A DNA stretch of 64,000 nucleotides from Mesorhizobium comanense (GTDB lineage: Bacteria > Pseudomonadota > Alphaproteobacteria > Rhizobiales > Rhizobiaceae): positions 62,001 through 126,000 of the forward strand of contig NZ_SCNN01000003.1 in the NCBI RefSeq assembly GCF_005503535.1, in the 5' to 3' direction. Below, piece after piece: positions 1 to 8,939 of the stretch. The notes under the pieces are model-generated. The model did not search any database. It was not told where the DNA came from and saw only the letters and a list, made by a program, of their open reading frames with translations. Both the position numbers and the translations under genes were made by a program. The first letter of the stretch is position 1. Each line of letters starts with the position of its first letter.

Positions 1-92
1 CCGAGAAATGGGCGAGGCGGGAGAAGGACAGCCGCGCGGTGATTTTCTCGCCGCCGGGAAAGCAGGCGTTCGAGAGGGTGTTTTTGGCTTGA
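1..92 (+). CDS. C-terminal fragment of a probable ArsR-type winged-helix regulator (5' end outside window)
   Basis: An open frame enters from the left edge and stops with TGA at 90-92. The visible 29 residues include WARREKDSRAVIFSPPGKQ and end FERVFLA. The arrangement of basic residues, SRA, a strand and PPGKQAFER resembles the end of the winged-helix beta wing and last helix of ArsR-like regulators (typically SRALxxTPAGRxAL). Only this tail is available, so the family call is an inference from a short motif. Confidence 0.4.
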   Translation, partial: EKWARREKDSRAVIFSPPGKQAFERVFLA

Positions 93-119
93 TGGTCTGC
101 TGAGACGTCGGCGGGACAG

Positions 120-277
120 CGCCCCCCTCTGTCCTGCCGGACATCTCCCCCACATGGGGGAGATCGGACGTCACGCCGGCTTTCGCCAATCTCCTACGGT
201 GCAAGGGGTGCGAAGCGCCGACGCTGCCAATCTCCCCACTCGTGGGGGAGATGGCCGGCAGGCCAGAGGGGGGCGCG
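120..277. repeat. Family A intergenic inverted repeat, copy A1
   Basis: The left end (GCGCCCCCCTCTGTCCTGCC, then a CATCTCCCCC arm) is a near-perfect reverse complement of the right end (GGGGGAGATGGCCGGCAGGC, then CAGAGGGGGGCGC). Between the arms is a degenerate core, CGCCAATCTCCTACGGTGCAA, also seen in other copies in this window. It lies between the fragment ending at 92 and the end of ligD, so it may act as a bidirectional 3' hairpin. It resembles the mosaic intergenic elements of rhizobia, but I cannot assign it to a named family. Confidence 0.8.
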
Positions 278-307
278 AAGGATCACTGCGCTGACAAATT
301 GCGCGAA

Positions 308-2809
308 CTACCCCCGTTTCAACACCTTCCCCTGCCCGAAAAACCCCTTCCATGGATCGGCTTCCGCCAGTTTCGCCAGCGTCGTCTTGTCGCCGATTGG
401 AAAGGCGTTCGGCGCCAGGCCGGCCTCGATCGCGGCCCAAGTCACCGGCATCGACACGGTGGCGCCCTTCTTGGCGCGCGACGAATAGGGCGCGACCGTG
501 GTCGAGCCTCTGCCGTTGCGCAGATAGTCGACAAAGATTTTCCCCGTGCGCGCCTTCTTCGACAGCGTTGCGGTGTAACGGTCGGGAGAAGCCTGTTCGA
601 GTGCCTTGGCGAAATCATGGGCGAAGGTCTTCACGGCTTCCCAGTCCGCCGAGGGCTTCAGCGGCACCAGTACGTGATACCCTTTGCCGCCCGAGGTCTT
701 GACGAAATTGGGCAGCGACAACTCGTCTAGCTTGCCCCTTATGTCGAGCGCCGCCTCGCGCACCATGTCCACATCGACGCCTTCGTCGGGATCGAGGTCG
801 AAGATGATCTGGTCGGGCTGCTCGAGCTTGTCGATCGTGCAGCCCCAGATATGAATCTCGACCACGCCGTACTGGACGAGCGCCGCGACGCCGTCGAAAT
901 CCCGGACGAACAGGATCTCCTCGCCGTCCGTCGGATCCTTCATCCGGGCTATCTTGTCGCTCATGCCGGCCGAGGCATGCTTCTGGAAGAAGCGCGGCCC
1001 GCCGACGCCATCTGGCGCCCGCACAAGGCTGAGCGGCCTGTTGACGACGAACTGCTCCATGCGCGGCCATGTCAGCGCGTAATGGTCGAGCAGCCCCTGC
1101 TTGGAGATTTTTTCCTCGGGCCACAGCAGCTTGTCGGGATGGGAGAGCTTCACGCTGGTCACGGCGTTGCCGGCGGACTCGCCGCCGGCGGAAGAGGGTT
1201 TGGCCTTGGCCGGGCTCTTACCTGACGCTGCCTTGGGCTTTTCCTGCACGACATCCTCCGCCGGCTTGTCCTCGCGCAATCCCTGGAACGAAGCATGGCG
1301 TATTATACGGTCGGAGGTCCAGCTGCGGAACTCCACTTCGCCGACCAGCTCCGGCTTGACCCAGACCAGGCCCTTGCCCCTGGGCACAGCCTTGTCGAAG
1401 GGCGATCCCTTCGCCTTGAGCGCATCGAGCTTCTTCTTCAGCGCGGTGGCGCCCTTGGCCGAAAAGCCGGTGCCGACACGACCGGCATAGCGCAGCTTGC
1501 CACCCTCATGGTAGCCGACCAGCAGCGAGCGCAATCCGCGGCCCGTCTTTTCAGACGGCAGATAGCCGCCGATGACGAACTCCTGCCGCGCCGTGCATTT
1601 CGATTTCACCCAGGATGGGCCGCGTCCGCTGCGATAGGGCGCATCGGTGCGCTTGGAGACGACACCCTCCAGACCCATCCGGCAGGCATGCTCCAGCATG
1701 ACCTTGCCGGGTTCGGAAAAATGATCGCTGAAGCGGACCGCAGGGTTGTCGGCTTGCTTGCCGAGCAGATCCTGCAATGCCTGCTTGCGCTCGACCAGCG
1801 CCTCGCCGCGCAGGTCCTGCCCGTCGAGCCGCATCAGGTCGAAGACGTAGTAGAGGAAACGGTCGCTTCTGTTGGCGGACAGGTCCTGCTGCAGCAGCGA
1901 GAACGAGGAAACGCCGCTGTCGGCCAGCACGACGATCTCGCCGTCGACGATGGCATCGCGGCATTTCAACCCGGCCAGCTCGGCGGCGATCTCCTTGCCG
2001 AACTTCCCGGTCCAGTCGAGGCCGGTGCGGGTCAACAGCCTGATATCGGCGCCCGCGATCTGCGCCTGCATGCGATAGCCGTCGAATTTCACTTCGTGAA
2101 GCCAGTCCTTGCCCGGCGGCGCTTCCCGTTCCAGTGTCGCCAGTTGCGGCTCGATGAAGTCGAGTTTCCGGCTTCCAGCCTTCGCCTGGGCGGCGGGCTT
2201 GTTGGAATGCCAGACTTGAGGCGTCTCGCCCTTGGCTGCTTTGCCCTCGCCGACCTCTTCGATCGTCAGGCCGGACTTCACCGATTGCGGCGCCTCCTTC
2301 AGTATATCCTCGCCCGGGCGCGCGGCGGCATCATCCGACTTGATCAGCAGCCAGTTGTCGCGCTTTTCGCCGGCCCGGGGCTTGAGCCGCACCAGATGCC
2401 ACAGCCCGTGCAGCTTGTGGCCCTTGAGCTCGAAGCTGATATGGCCCTTCTTCATCGCCTTGGCGGGATCGATCTCGGGCACCCATGTCCCCTCGTCCCA
2501 GACGATGACCGAGCCGCCGCCATACTCGCCCTTTGGGATGGTGCCTTCGAAGGAGGCATAGTCGATCGGATGATCCTCGACATGTACGGCGAGCCGCTTT
2601 TCATGCGGATCGAGGCTGGGACCGCGCGTTACCGCCCAGCTCCACAGCACGCCATCATGCTCGAGGCGGAAATCGTAGTGCAGTCTTGTCGCCGCATGTT
2701 TCTGGATGACGAAGATGCCGCCGGCTTTCGTGCCGCGAACAACCTTGCCGGCCGGCTCCGACGTCTTCTTGAAGTCGCGCTTGGCGTTGTATTGTTCCAG
2801 GGCGGCCAT
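308..2809 (-). CDS. ligD: Multifunctional non-homologous end-joining DNA ligase LigD
   Basis: An 833-residue ATP-dependent end-joining ligase that processes and seals double-strand breaks held by Ku. Domain order is 3'-phosphoesterase (about 30-180, with RLHYDFRLEHDG and PKGEYGGG), ligase (about 215-520, with KFDG and nucleotidyl Lys241), then primase/polymerase (from about 540, with FDLDPDEG supplying catalytic aspartates). This is the PE-LIG-POL order of proteobacterial LigD, not the POL-first mycobacterial order. Family length is normal. The start chosen is the ATG at 2809, 13 bases after the ku stop, behind a GAGAGCGAG-like site. Upstream codons in the same frame overlap ku and look non-coding. 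It probably forms an operon with ku. Confidence 0.95.
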   Translation of the reverse strand: MAALEQYNAKRDFKKTSEPAGKVVRGTKAGGIFVIQKHAATRLHYDFRLEHDGVLWSWAVTRGPSLDPHEKRLAVHVEDHPIDYASFEGTIPKGEYGGGSVIVWDEGTWVPEIDPAKAMKKGHISFELKGHKLHGLWHLVRLKPRAGEKRDNWLLIKSDDAAARPGEDILKEAPQSVKSGLTIEEVGEGKAAKGETPQVWHSNKPAAQAKAGSRKLDFIEPQLATLEREAPPGKDWLHEVKFDGYRMQAQIAGADIRLLTRTGLDWTGKFGKEIAAELAGLKCRDAIVDGEIVVLADSGVSSFSLLQQDLSANRSDRFLYYVFDLMRLDGQDLRGEALVERKQALQDLLGKQADNPAVRFSDHFSEPGKVMLEHACRMGLEGVVSKRTDAPYRSGRGPSWVKSKCTARQEFVIGGYLPSEKTGRGLRSLLVGYHEGGKLRYAGRVGTGFSAKGATALKKKLDALKAKGSPFDKAVPRGKGLVWVKPELVGEVEFRSWTSDRIIRHASFQGLREDKPAEDVVQEKPKAASGKSPAKAKPSSAGGESAGNAVTSVKLSHPDKLLWPEEKISKQGLLDHYALTWPRMEQFVVNRPLSLVRAPDGVGGPRFFQKHASAGMSDKIARMKDPTDGEEILFVRDFDGVAALVQYGVVEIHIWGCTIDKLEQPDQIIFDLDPDEGVDVDMVREAALDIRGKLDELSLPNFVKTSGGKGYHVLVPLKPSADWEAVKTFAHDFAKALEQASPDRYTATLSKKARTGKIFVDYLRNGRGSTTVAPYSSRAKKGATVSMPVTWAAIEAGLAPNAFPIGDKTTLAKLAEADPWKGFFGQGKVLKRG

Positions 2810-2822
2810 TTGTTTCTCGCTC

Positions 2823-3683
2823 TCAGGCCGATTTGCGCTTGGGCGCTTTCGGCTTGGCGCGCTTGGCCGCCGGCTTGGCTTTCGTGGGAGCTTTTGCCGA
2901 GCCGGCATCCGACGACAGGCTCTTCTTCAGCGCGTCGAACAGGTTGACCACATTGGAAGGCTTGGGCGCCGCCTTCGCCTTCGGCGCCTTGTGGCCGGCC
3001 TTCTTGGCCCGGACCAGCTCGAGCAGCGCGTCCTCGTACTTGTCTTCGAATTTAGACGGATCGAATTTGGCTTTCTTCTTGTCGATGATCAGCTCGGCCA
3101 GGTCGGTCATCTCCTGGTCCGTCTTCACGGCCTTGATGTCGCCGAACACCGTGTCTGGCTGGCGCACCGTGTTGTCGTAGCGCAGCGTCGTCAGCACCAT
3201 GCCCTTGCCGAGCGGCTCGATGACCACGGGCCGTTCCCGGTTGTAAAGCACGATGCGCGCCAGCCCGGCCATCTTCTTGCCCGCCATGGCATCGCGAATG
3301 ACCGCGAAGGCTTCTTCCGAGACCTTGTCGGCCGGCGAGACGTAATAGGGGGTGTCGAGGTAGATCTGCTCGATCGAGACTTTCTCGACGAAGCCGTCGA
3401 GGCTCATCGTATGCGAGGATTCGATCTCCACCGCCTCGATCTCGTCTTCCTCGATGTGGACGAAATCGCCGCCATCGAGCTCGTAGCCCTTTATCTCGTC
3501 GCCGTCGCCAAGCGGCTTGCCGGTCTCGGCGTCGACATAGATGCGCTTCACCGTGTTGCCGGTCTTGCGGTTGAGGATGCGGAACGAGACCTTCTCGGCG
3601 TGGGTGACCACATTGGTCAACTCGATGGCGCAGGTGACCAGCGAAAGCTTCAGATAGCCTTTCCAGGCCGGGCGCGGCGCCAT
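2823..3683 (-). CDS. ku: Ku homodimer DNA-end-binding protein
   Basis: A 286-residue bacterial Ku that would form a ring dimer on DNA ends and recruit LigD. It begins MAPRPAWKGYLKLSLV, the conserved start of the Ku beta-barrel (WKGxLxLSLV). It ends in a Lys/Ala/Pro-rich tail, typical of the DNA- and ligase-interacting C-terminus. The ATG at 3683 has AGGAG about eight bases upstream (GTCACCACAGGAGTTTGTC), which decides it over longer in-frame starts. The gene runs directly into ligD, the usual two-gene end-joining operon. Confidence 0.95.
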   Translation of the reverse strand: MAPRPAWKGYLKLSLVTCAIELTNVVTHAEKVSFRILNRKTGNTVKRIYVDAETGKPLGDGDEIKGYELDGGDFVHIEEDEIEAVEIESSHTMSLDGFVEKVSIEQIYLDTPYYVSPADKVSEEAFAVIRDAMAGKKMAGLARIVLYNRERPVVIEPLGKGMVLTTLRYDNTVRQPDTVFGDIKAVKTDQEMTDLAELIIDKKKAKFDPSKFEDKYEDALLELVRAKKAGHKAPKAKAAPKPSNVVNLFDALKKSLSSDAGSAKAPTKAKPAAKRAKPKAPKRKSA

Positions 3684-4042
3684 GACAAACTCCTGTGGTG
3701 ACAGGGCGAGAACGGGCCAGTTCCATTCCAGTTCCAGGCGGACGCGCGAGCCGGGAGATGGTTCATCGGCGGCGGAGCAAGGAAATTCTGTCCGCTGCCT
3801 GGAAGTTGAAACAGAAACGCGTGAAGGCGACATTCAAACGAAACATATGTGATGCAAAAGTCACACGGGCTGGAATGGCGACAAAAGGCATGGAAACACC
3901 CCGAATCAGCCGCATTCCGGCCACGATCCGACGGGTTTTCGACCAGAAATTAACATCACGTTCACCGACTATTCACGCCTAAATGCTATCGTTCTCGCAA
4001 TTCGGAAGGGACATCCGAAAATCGGGACAGGGACCAGGTAAA
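3684..4042. other. Intergenic region between divergent ku and a small ORF
   Basis: About 360 bases without a convincing gene. The first 15 bases carry the ku ribosome-binding site. The middle (about 3825-3870) is AT-richer and contains GTGATGCAAAAGTCAC, with GTGA/TCAC inverted arms, a possible regulator site for ku. The stretch 3940-3985 is also AT-rich and probably holds the promoter of the rightward small ORF. No clear -35/-10 pair can be assigned. Confidence 0.4.
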
Positions 4043-4183
4043 ATGAACTTCCTCGCACACCTCATCGGCTACGCCGCCGCCATCCGCGAATTCGTCGCGC
4101 CGACCTACCGCCCGGAGCGCTATTACATGCGCGGCCCCGGCCCGGCTTGCGCCCGTCGCGGCACCTCGCTCGGCGCGCACTGA
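4043..4183 (+). CDS. Small hypothetical protein, 46 aa
   Basis: An ORF starting MNFLAHLIGYAAAIREFV and ending RGTSLGAH. Third codon positions are almost all G or C, as in neighbouring genes, so this looks coding. The ATG has GACCAGG seven bases upstream. The N-terminus is hydrophobic and possibly amphipathic; the C-terminus is basic with a single cysteine. I do not recognise a family. The same frame could extend upstream to 3983, but that part lacks the codon bias. Confidence 0.55.
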   Translation: MNFLAHLIGYAAAIREFVAPTYRPERYYMRGPGPACARRGTSLGAH

Positions 4184-4185
4184 CC

Positions 4186-4311
4186 ATGACTTTCGAGCTC
4201 AGGCACAACAGCCGCATCTGCAGGCCGGATACCGAATCCCGCGCCACCACTTACCGCGCCGAGCGTCCGGTCCTGATCGACCGTCGGCGTGCGACATTGC
4301 CGCGTCTTTGA
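4186..4311 (+). CDS. Possible small basic protein, 41 aa
   Basis: An ATG two bases after the previous stop opens a frame MTFELRHNSRICRPDTES ending TLPRL. It is Arg-rich with fair codon bias. The tight spacing suggests translational coupling to the 46-residue ORF. There is no recognisable domain, and it may be a chance frame. Confidence 0.3.
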   Translation: MTFELRHNSRICRPDTESRATTYRAERPVLIDRRRATLPRL

Positions 4312-4363
4312 CGTCGCCATCGGCTGGCTTAATGTCCCGGGGACATAAGCAGCCGAGGCCAGC

Positions 4364-4834
4364 GTGACCGACCTTTCCCAGTCAAGTCCGCCCGTACCGA
4401 CCCGTCCTGTTTCGCCCGATCCCAACCACTTGGATGTCGACCAACCGCTGATCGTCTTCGATGGGGTCTGCGTGTTCTGCTCGGGTTTCGTGCACATGGT
4501 GCTGAGGCTCGACCGCAAGGCCCGCTTCCGCTTCACCACCGTGCAGTCGCCGCTCGGCGAGGCCTTGTTTCGCAGATACGATCTGCCGACCGACAGCTAC
4601 GAAACCAATCTCGTCCTTGTCGGCGGCGTCCCCTTCATCCGCCTCGACAGTTTTGTTGCAGTCATGTCGGAGCTCGGCTGGCCGTGGCGCGCGGCAGGAA
4701 CCCTGTTGCTGCTGCCGCGCCCGCTGCGCGACTGGATATACAACCGCATCGCCCGGAATCGTTACGCGCTGTTCGGCAGGAAGGACAGTTGCGATGTTCC
4801 GCCGGCCAAGCTGCGGGGACGGTTCATCGGCTGA
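4364..4834 (+). CDS. DCC-family (DUF393) thiol-disulfide oxidoreductase-like protein
   Basis: A 156-residue protein with the family signature FDGVCVFC near residue 34 (Asp followed by a C-x-x-C pair) and the conserved end YALFGRKDSC. DCC proteins (YuxK-like) are predicted thioredoxin-fold redox proteins of unproved function. The start is a GTG at 4364. The Pro-rich first 25 residues are probably a flexible extension, and no signal peptide is visible. It precedes the 560-residue oxidoreductase by 36 bases, so the two may be co-transcribed. Confidence 0.85.
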   Translation: MTDLSQSSPPVPTRPVSPDPNHLDVDQPLIVFDGVCVFCSGFVHMVLRLDRKARFRFTTVQSPLGEALFRRYDLPTDSYETNLVLVGGVPFIRLDSFVAVMSELGWPWRAAGTLLLLPRPLRDWIYNRIARNRYALFGRKDSCDVPPAKLRGRFIG

Positions 4835-4870
4835 GAGCGGATTTCGGCAGGCACAGCCTGGGGGCAGGGC

Positions 4871-6553
4871 ATGAAGCTTCTCATCGTCGGCGGCTATGGC
4901 ACTTTCGGCGGACGCATCGTCCAGTTGCTGGAGAGCGAGCCGCGCCTGACCCTGATCGTCGCCGGCCGCTCGCGGGCCAGGGCGGAGGCCTGGTGCGGGA
5001 GCCGGGGTCCGACCGCTGCTCACCTGATCCCGGCCGCGTTCGACCGCGACGGCGATGTCGCCGCCCAACTCGCTCTGCTGCGCCCCAACACGCTGGTCGA
5101 CGCCAGCGGCCCGTTCCAGGCCTATGGCGAAGGACGCTATCGGCTGGTCGAGGCCTGCATCGCCAGGCGCGTCAACTATCTCGATCTCGCCGATGGTTCG
5201 GATTTCGTTGCCGGCGTGCCGGCCTTCGACGATGCCGCGAAGCGTGCCGGGCTGTTCGTGTTGTCCGGCGTCTCCTCCTTTCCCGTGCTGACCGCGGCGG
5301 TGGTGCGCCGGCTGTCGTCCGGCATGACGCGGGTCGACAGCATCACAGGCGGCATCGCGCCCTCGCCCTATGCGGGCGTCGGCGAGAACGTCATCCGCGC
5401 GATCGCCGGCTACGCCGGCCGGCCGGTCACGCTGATGCGCGACGGCGCCAGGGCGCAGGGCCACCCGCTGACCCAGCAGATGCGCTACACCATCGCGCCG
5501 CCGGGCCGGGTCCCGGTCAAGAACACGCTGTTCTCGCTGGTCGACGTGCCGGACCTGCGCGCGCTGGGTGAACTGTGGCCGCAAGCCAGGACCATCTGGA
5601 TGGGCGCGGGACCGGTTCCTGAAATCCTGCACCGCGCCCTGATCGGCCTTGCCTGGCTGGTGCGCATCGGGCTGGTCCGCTCACTGTCGCCGCTCGCCCC
5701 GCTGATGCACTGGGCAACCAACCGGCTACGCTGGGGTGAACATCGCGGCGGCATGTTCGTCGAGGTCGAGGGTGCGGATGGGACCGGCGCTCCCGTCAGG
5801 CGTTCCTGGCATTTGCTGGCGGAAGGCAATGACGGGCCGCTGATCCCGTCGATGGCGGTCGAGGCACTGGTCCGCAAGGCACTCGACGGCAGAGCGCCAG
5901 CACCGGGTGCCCGTGCCGCCGTGAACGATCTCGATCTCGCCGACTACGAAATGCTGTTCGCCAACAAAACCATCTATCCGGGTTTTCGTGACGACAGCGC
6001 CGCTGGCCCGGGAAAACCGCTCTACGCCGCCCTGCTCGGACACGCCTGGCAGGCCCTGCCCGACGAGATCCGCGCCATGCATGATCGGACCGAAACGGCT
6101 GAGGGCCGCGCCAGCGTCGAGCGTGGCAGCAATATATTTAGCCGGCTGATTGCATGGGCGGTCGGGTTTCCCGGGGCGGCCGCCGATATTCCGGTCCATG
6201 TCCATTTCGGCACCGATGGGGACGGAGAAACCTGGACACGCGCATTCGGCACGCACAGCTTCTCCAGCCGCCAGCTCTTAGGGAGAGGGCGCTCGCAGCG
6301 CTTGCTATGCGAGCGGTTCGGCCCGTTGACCTTCGCCATGGCGCTGGTCACCCGGGAGGAAAAGCTGGCGCTCGTCCTGCGCGGCTGGAGCCTGCTGGGT
6401 CTGCCGTTGCCGATGTGGCTCTGCCCGCGTTCCACGTCGTACGAAACCGTCGAGGACGGCCGCTTCCGCTTCCATGTCGAGATTTCGCACCCGTTCACCG
6501 GCCTCATCGTGCGCTATCGCGGCTGGCTGGAGCCGATCGGCCGGCGGGGTTAA
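4871..6553 (+). CDS. Saccharopine-dehydrogenase-like NAD(P)-binding protein with C-terminal DUF4166
   Basis: A 560-residue protein in two parts. Residues 1-about 370 form a Rossmann oxidoreductase starting MKLLIVGGYGTFGGRIVQLL, a dinucleotide-binding GxGxxG-like loop of the saccharopine dehydrogenase/trans-acting enoyl reductase type. Residues about 390-555 match the DUF4166 pattern (VHFGTDGDGETWTRAFG and FGPLTFAMAL). The substrate is unknown. The arrangement is common in rhizobia, often beside the DCC protein as here. The start ATG follows GGGGCAGGGC. Confidence 0.8.
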   Translation: MKLLIVGGYGTFGGRIVQLLESEPRLTLIVAGRSRARAEAWCGSRGPTAAHLIPAAFDRDGDVAAQLALLRPNTLVDASGPFQAYGEGRYRLVEACIARRVNYLDLADGSDFVAGVPAFDDAAKRAGLFVLSGVSSFPVLTAAVVRRLSSGMTRVDSITGGIAPSPYAGVGENVIRAIAGYAGRPVTLMRDGARAQGHPLTQQMRYTIAPPGRVPVKNTLFSLVDVPDLRALGELWPQARTIWMGAGPVPEILHRALIGLAWLVRIGLVRSLSPLAPLMHWATNRLRWGEHRGGMFVEVEGADGTGAPVRRSWHLLAEGNDGPLIPSMAVEALVRKALDGRAPAPGARAAVNDLDLADYEMLFANKTIYPGFRDDSAAGPGKPLYAALLGHAWQALPDEIRAMHDRTETAEGRASVERGSNIFSRLIAWAVGFPGAAADIPVHVHFGTDGDGETWTRAFGTHSFSSRQLLGRGRSQRLLCERFGPLTFAMALVTREEKLALVLRGWSLLGLPLPMWLCPRSTSYETVEDGRFRFHVEISHPFTGLIVRYRGWLEPIGRRG

Positions 6554-6670
6554 TGTGGAGGCCGGGCGATCGGCCGATTTTTTCGGCGGCGCTGTCGAAA
6601 TCGGCCGATGCCGCGCGACATACGTCTGGCCTTGCAGATACGCGGCCTTCGAAAACACGGGAGAACACCC

Positions 6671-7039
6671 ATGCGATACATGATCATGATCAACAGCGAC
6701 GAAGCCGCATTGGCGGCCTTGCCGATCGAGAAGACCCGGCAGATGAGCGCGGCCTACAGCGCCTATACCGAAGCGCTCAAGAAGTCCGGCGTGTGGCTGG
6801 CCGGGGAAAGGCTGCGCCCGACCCAGGCGACCACCTCGGTGCGGATCGCCGACGGCAAGACCAACGTCATCGACGGCCCCTACGCCGACACCAAGGAGCA
6901 GCTTGCCGGCTTCTATATGATCGAGGCGGCCGACATCGACACCGCCATCGAATGGGCAGCCCGCTGTCCGGCGGCCAGCACCGGCACGGTCGAATTGCGG
7001 CCGATCTGGGAAATGGCCGACTACCTGCCCAAGGATTGA
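6671..7039 (+). CDS. YCII-related DGPF-domain protein, partner of the ECF sigma factor
   Basis: A 122-residue protein beginning MRYMIMINSDEAALAALP and containing VIDGPYADTKEQLAGFYMIE, the DGP(F/Y) core of the family. In this family the proteins pair with ECF42 sigma factors. The chosen ATG has GGGAGAA nine bases upstream; a longer frame from 6608 lacks this. The next gene starts 7 bases after the stop, so the two are surely one operon. Whether the DGPF protein regulates the sigma factor is not settled in the literature I know. Confidence 0.88.
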   Translation: MRYMIMINSDEAALAALPIEKTRQMSAAYSAYTEALKKSGVWLAGERLRPTQATTSVRIADGKTNVIDGPYADTKEQLAGFYMIEAADIDTAIEWAARCPAASTGTVELRPIWEMADYLPKD

Positions 7040-7046
7040 CCGCGCA

Positions 7047-8291
7047 ATGGACAGTCGCCCGGAGATCGCCCGGGCGGCCGCCGAGGCCGCCGCCCGGCAG
7101 AGCTACGGCAAGCTTGTCGCGTGGCTCGCGGCGCGCACGCGCGACGTTGCGGCCGCCGAGGACGCGCTGGCCGACGCCTTTGCCGCCGCGCTGGAACGCT
7201 GGCCGAAGTCGGGCGTGCCCGACAAGCCGGAAGCCTGGCTGCTGGCGGTGGCCCGGCGGCGCCGCGTCGATGTGGTACGCCGGCGGCTTACCCGGGAGGC
7301 CGCCCGCGATCATCTCCAGCTGATCGCCGAAGAGACGGAGGCGCGCATGACCGACGAGGACCTTCCAGACGAAAGGCTGCGGCTGATGTTTGCCTGCGCC
7401 CATCCGGCGATCGAGCCAGGCGTGCGCGCGCCGCTGATCCTGCAGGCCGTGCTGGGCTTCGATGCCGCAACGATCGCTTCCGCTTTCCTGGTCCCGCCGG
7501 CGACGATGGGCCAGCGCCTGGTGCGCGCCAAGACCCGCATCCGCGAAACCGGCATTCCGTTCCGCGTGCCGGAGCAGGCCGAACTCGGCGAGCGGCTGGA
7601 TGCAGTGCTGGCGGCGATCTACGCCACCTTTGCTGAAGGCTGGCTGGACCCGGCCGGCACCGAGACGCGGCGCCGCAACCTCGCCACCGAGGGGATCTGG
7701 CTCGGCCGCCTCGTGGCGTCGCTGCTGCCGGACGAGCCGGAGGCGCTGGGCCTGCTGTCGCTGATGCTGTTCGCCGAGGCGCGCCGTGCCGCCCGCCGCG
7801 ATGCCTCCGGAGACTACGTGCCGCTCGCCGATCAGGACCACGCGCTTTGGGATCACGCTCTGGTCGAGGAGGCGGAAGCCTTGCTGCGCCGCGCCGCCAG
7901 CCTGGGCGCCATCGGCCGCTACCAGCTCGAGGCGGCGGTGCAGTCCGCTCACGCGGCGCGACGGCTGAGCGGCCGCACCGACTGGGAGGCGGTTCGCGAA
8001 CTCTATGACGCGCTGCTTGCGGTCGCGGCATCGCCGGTCGTGGCGATCAATCGCGCCGTGGCGATCGCCGAGGTCGAGGGCGCGGTGGCGGGACTGGCGG
8101 CGCTCTATGTGCTGGGCGACGACAAGCGGCTTGACGACTACCAGCCCTACTGGGCGGCCCGCGCCGGCTTGCTCGCCAGGCTTGGCCAGGTGCCGCAGGC
8201 GACCGAAGCCTATGACCGGGCGATCGGCCTCGAGCGCGATCCCGCCGTGCGCCGCTTCCTTCAGGGAAAACAGGCAGCGCTCCGGCACTGA
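7047..8291 (+). CDS. ECF42-type RNA polymerase sigma factor with C-terminal TPR-like extension
   Basis: A 414-residue protein. Sigma-70 region 2 lies at about 15-85 (AEDALADAFAAALERWP, then PEAWLLAVARRRRVD). Region 4 is at about 115-180 (ERLRLMFACAHPAI and MGQRLVRAKTRIR). A long helical C-terminal part (about 190-414, TPR-like, DUF6596 type) replaces the usual separate anti-sigma factor. LMFACAHPAI is typical of the ECF42 group. The gene sits 7 bases after its DGPF partner. No zinc-binding anti-sigma gene is adjacent. Confidence 0.9.
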   Translation: MDSRPEIARAAAEAAARQSYGKLVAWLAARTRDVAAAEDALADAFAAALERWPKSGVPDKPEAWLLAVARRRRVDVVRRRLTREAARDHLQLIAEETEARMTDEDLPDERLRLMFACAHPAIEPGVRAPLILQAVLGFDAATIASAFLVPPATMGQRLVRAKTRIRETGIPFRVPEQAELGERLDAVLAAIYATFAEGWLDPAGTETRRRNLATEGIWLGRLVASLLPDEPEALGLLSLMLFAEARRAARRDASGDYVPLADQDHALWDHALVEEAEALLRRAASLGAIGRYQLEAAVQSAHAARRLSGRTDWEAVRELYDALLAVAASPVVAINRAVAIAEVEGAVAGLAALYVLGDDKRLDDYQPYWAARAGLLARLGQVPQATEAYDRAIGLERDPAVRRFLQGKQAALRH

Positions 8292-8312
8292 TGTCCGGCC
8301 GCGCCAGCTTCT

Positions 8313-8939
8313 TCAGGCGGGCCACATCTCGTGCGACGTGTTGAGCGTTTTCAGGAGCGGATGATCCCGCAGCCTCGACCATACCCGCTCGATCTCCGGC
8401 CAGGCCGTCCGCGCCTTGGCGGCGTCGGGATGCCAGGCCACCAGCATGGCCAGATAGACGTCGGCGAGCGACATCGTCTCGCCGGCCAGCCAGTCGCGGC
8501 CGCGCAGGGCGCTGTCGATCACGGCAAAGCCACGATCCATCTCGGCCACGGCGGCCTGCTTCACGGCCTTCGTCCCATCGGCATCGGCCGTGTAGCGCGG
8601 CGCGTAGTAGAACCGCAGCACCGCCGGATAGAGCACCGACGACATGAAGGCCATCCAGCGCAGGAAGTCGGCACGGGCCGGCGCGTCGGCGGAGGGCGCC
8701 AGGCCGGCTTCGGGATGCCGTTCGGCGAGCAGGATGCAGATCGCCGCCGATTCGGTGAGCGAATTCCCGTCCGGCAAAGTCAGCACCGGCACCTGGTTCA
8801 GCGGGCTGATATCGAGAAAGGCCTGTTCCGGCCGGTCGGTCTTCGGCACGTCGATCTGTTCGAAAGGCGCGTTCGCTAGGGCCAGTGCCGCCTCGACGAC
8901 GAAGCCGCCGCTGCCTGGACGGGTGTAAAGCTTGTACAT
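8313..8939 (-). CDS. Glutathione S-transferase family protein
   Basis: A 208-residue cytosolic GST. The N-terminal thioredoxin-like domain (MYKLYTRPGSGGFVVEAAL, SPLNQVPVLTLPDG, LTESAAICILLAE) carries the cis-proline and the glutathione gamma-glutamyl-binding ES pair. A helical domain follows from about residue 85. The ATG at 8939 has a strong GGGGAGGA site seven bases upstream. The gene converges on the sigma factor gene (21-base gap). The substrate is unknown. Confidence 0.9.
   Translation of the reverse strand: MYKLYTRPGSGGFVVEAALALANAPFEQIDVPKTDRPEQAFLDISPLNQVPVLTLPDGNSLTESAAICILLAERHPEAGLAPSADAPARADFLRWMAFMSSVLYPAVLRFYYAPRYTADADGTKAVKQAAVAEMDRGFAVIDSALRGRDWLAGETMSLADVYLAMLVAWHPDAAKARTAWPEIERVWSRLRDHPLLKTLNTSHEMWPA

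Noticed and set aside
1295..2947. Long plus-strand open frame opposite ligD (550 codons)
   Set aside because: The minus-strand frame is a clear LigD with ordered domains. The opposite frame has no recognisable motif and is a by-product of GC-rich codon bias.
4382..5632. Minus-strand open frame of over 400 codons opposite the DCC and saccharopine-dehydrogenase-like genes
   Set aside because: It crosses two well-supported plus-strand genes and encodes low-complexity Arg/Ala-rich sequence.
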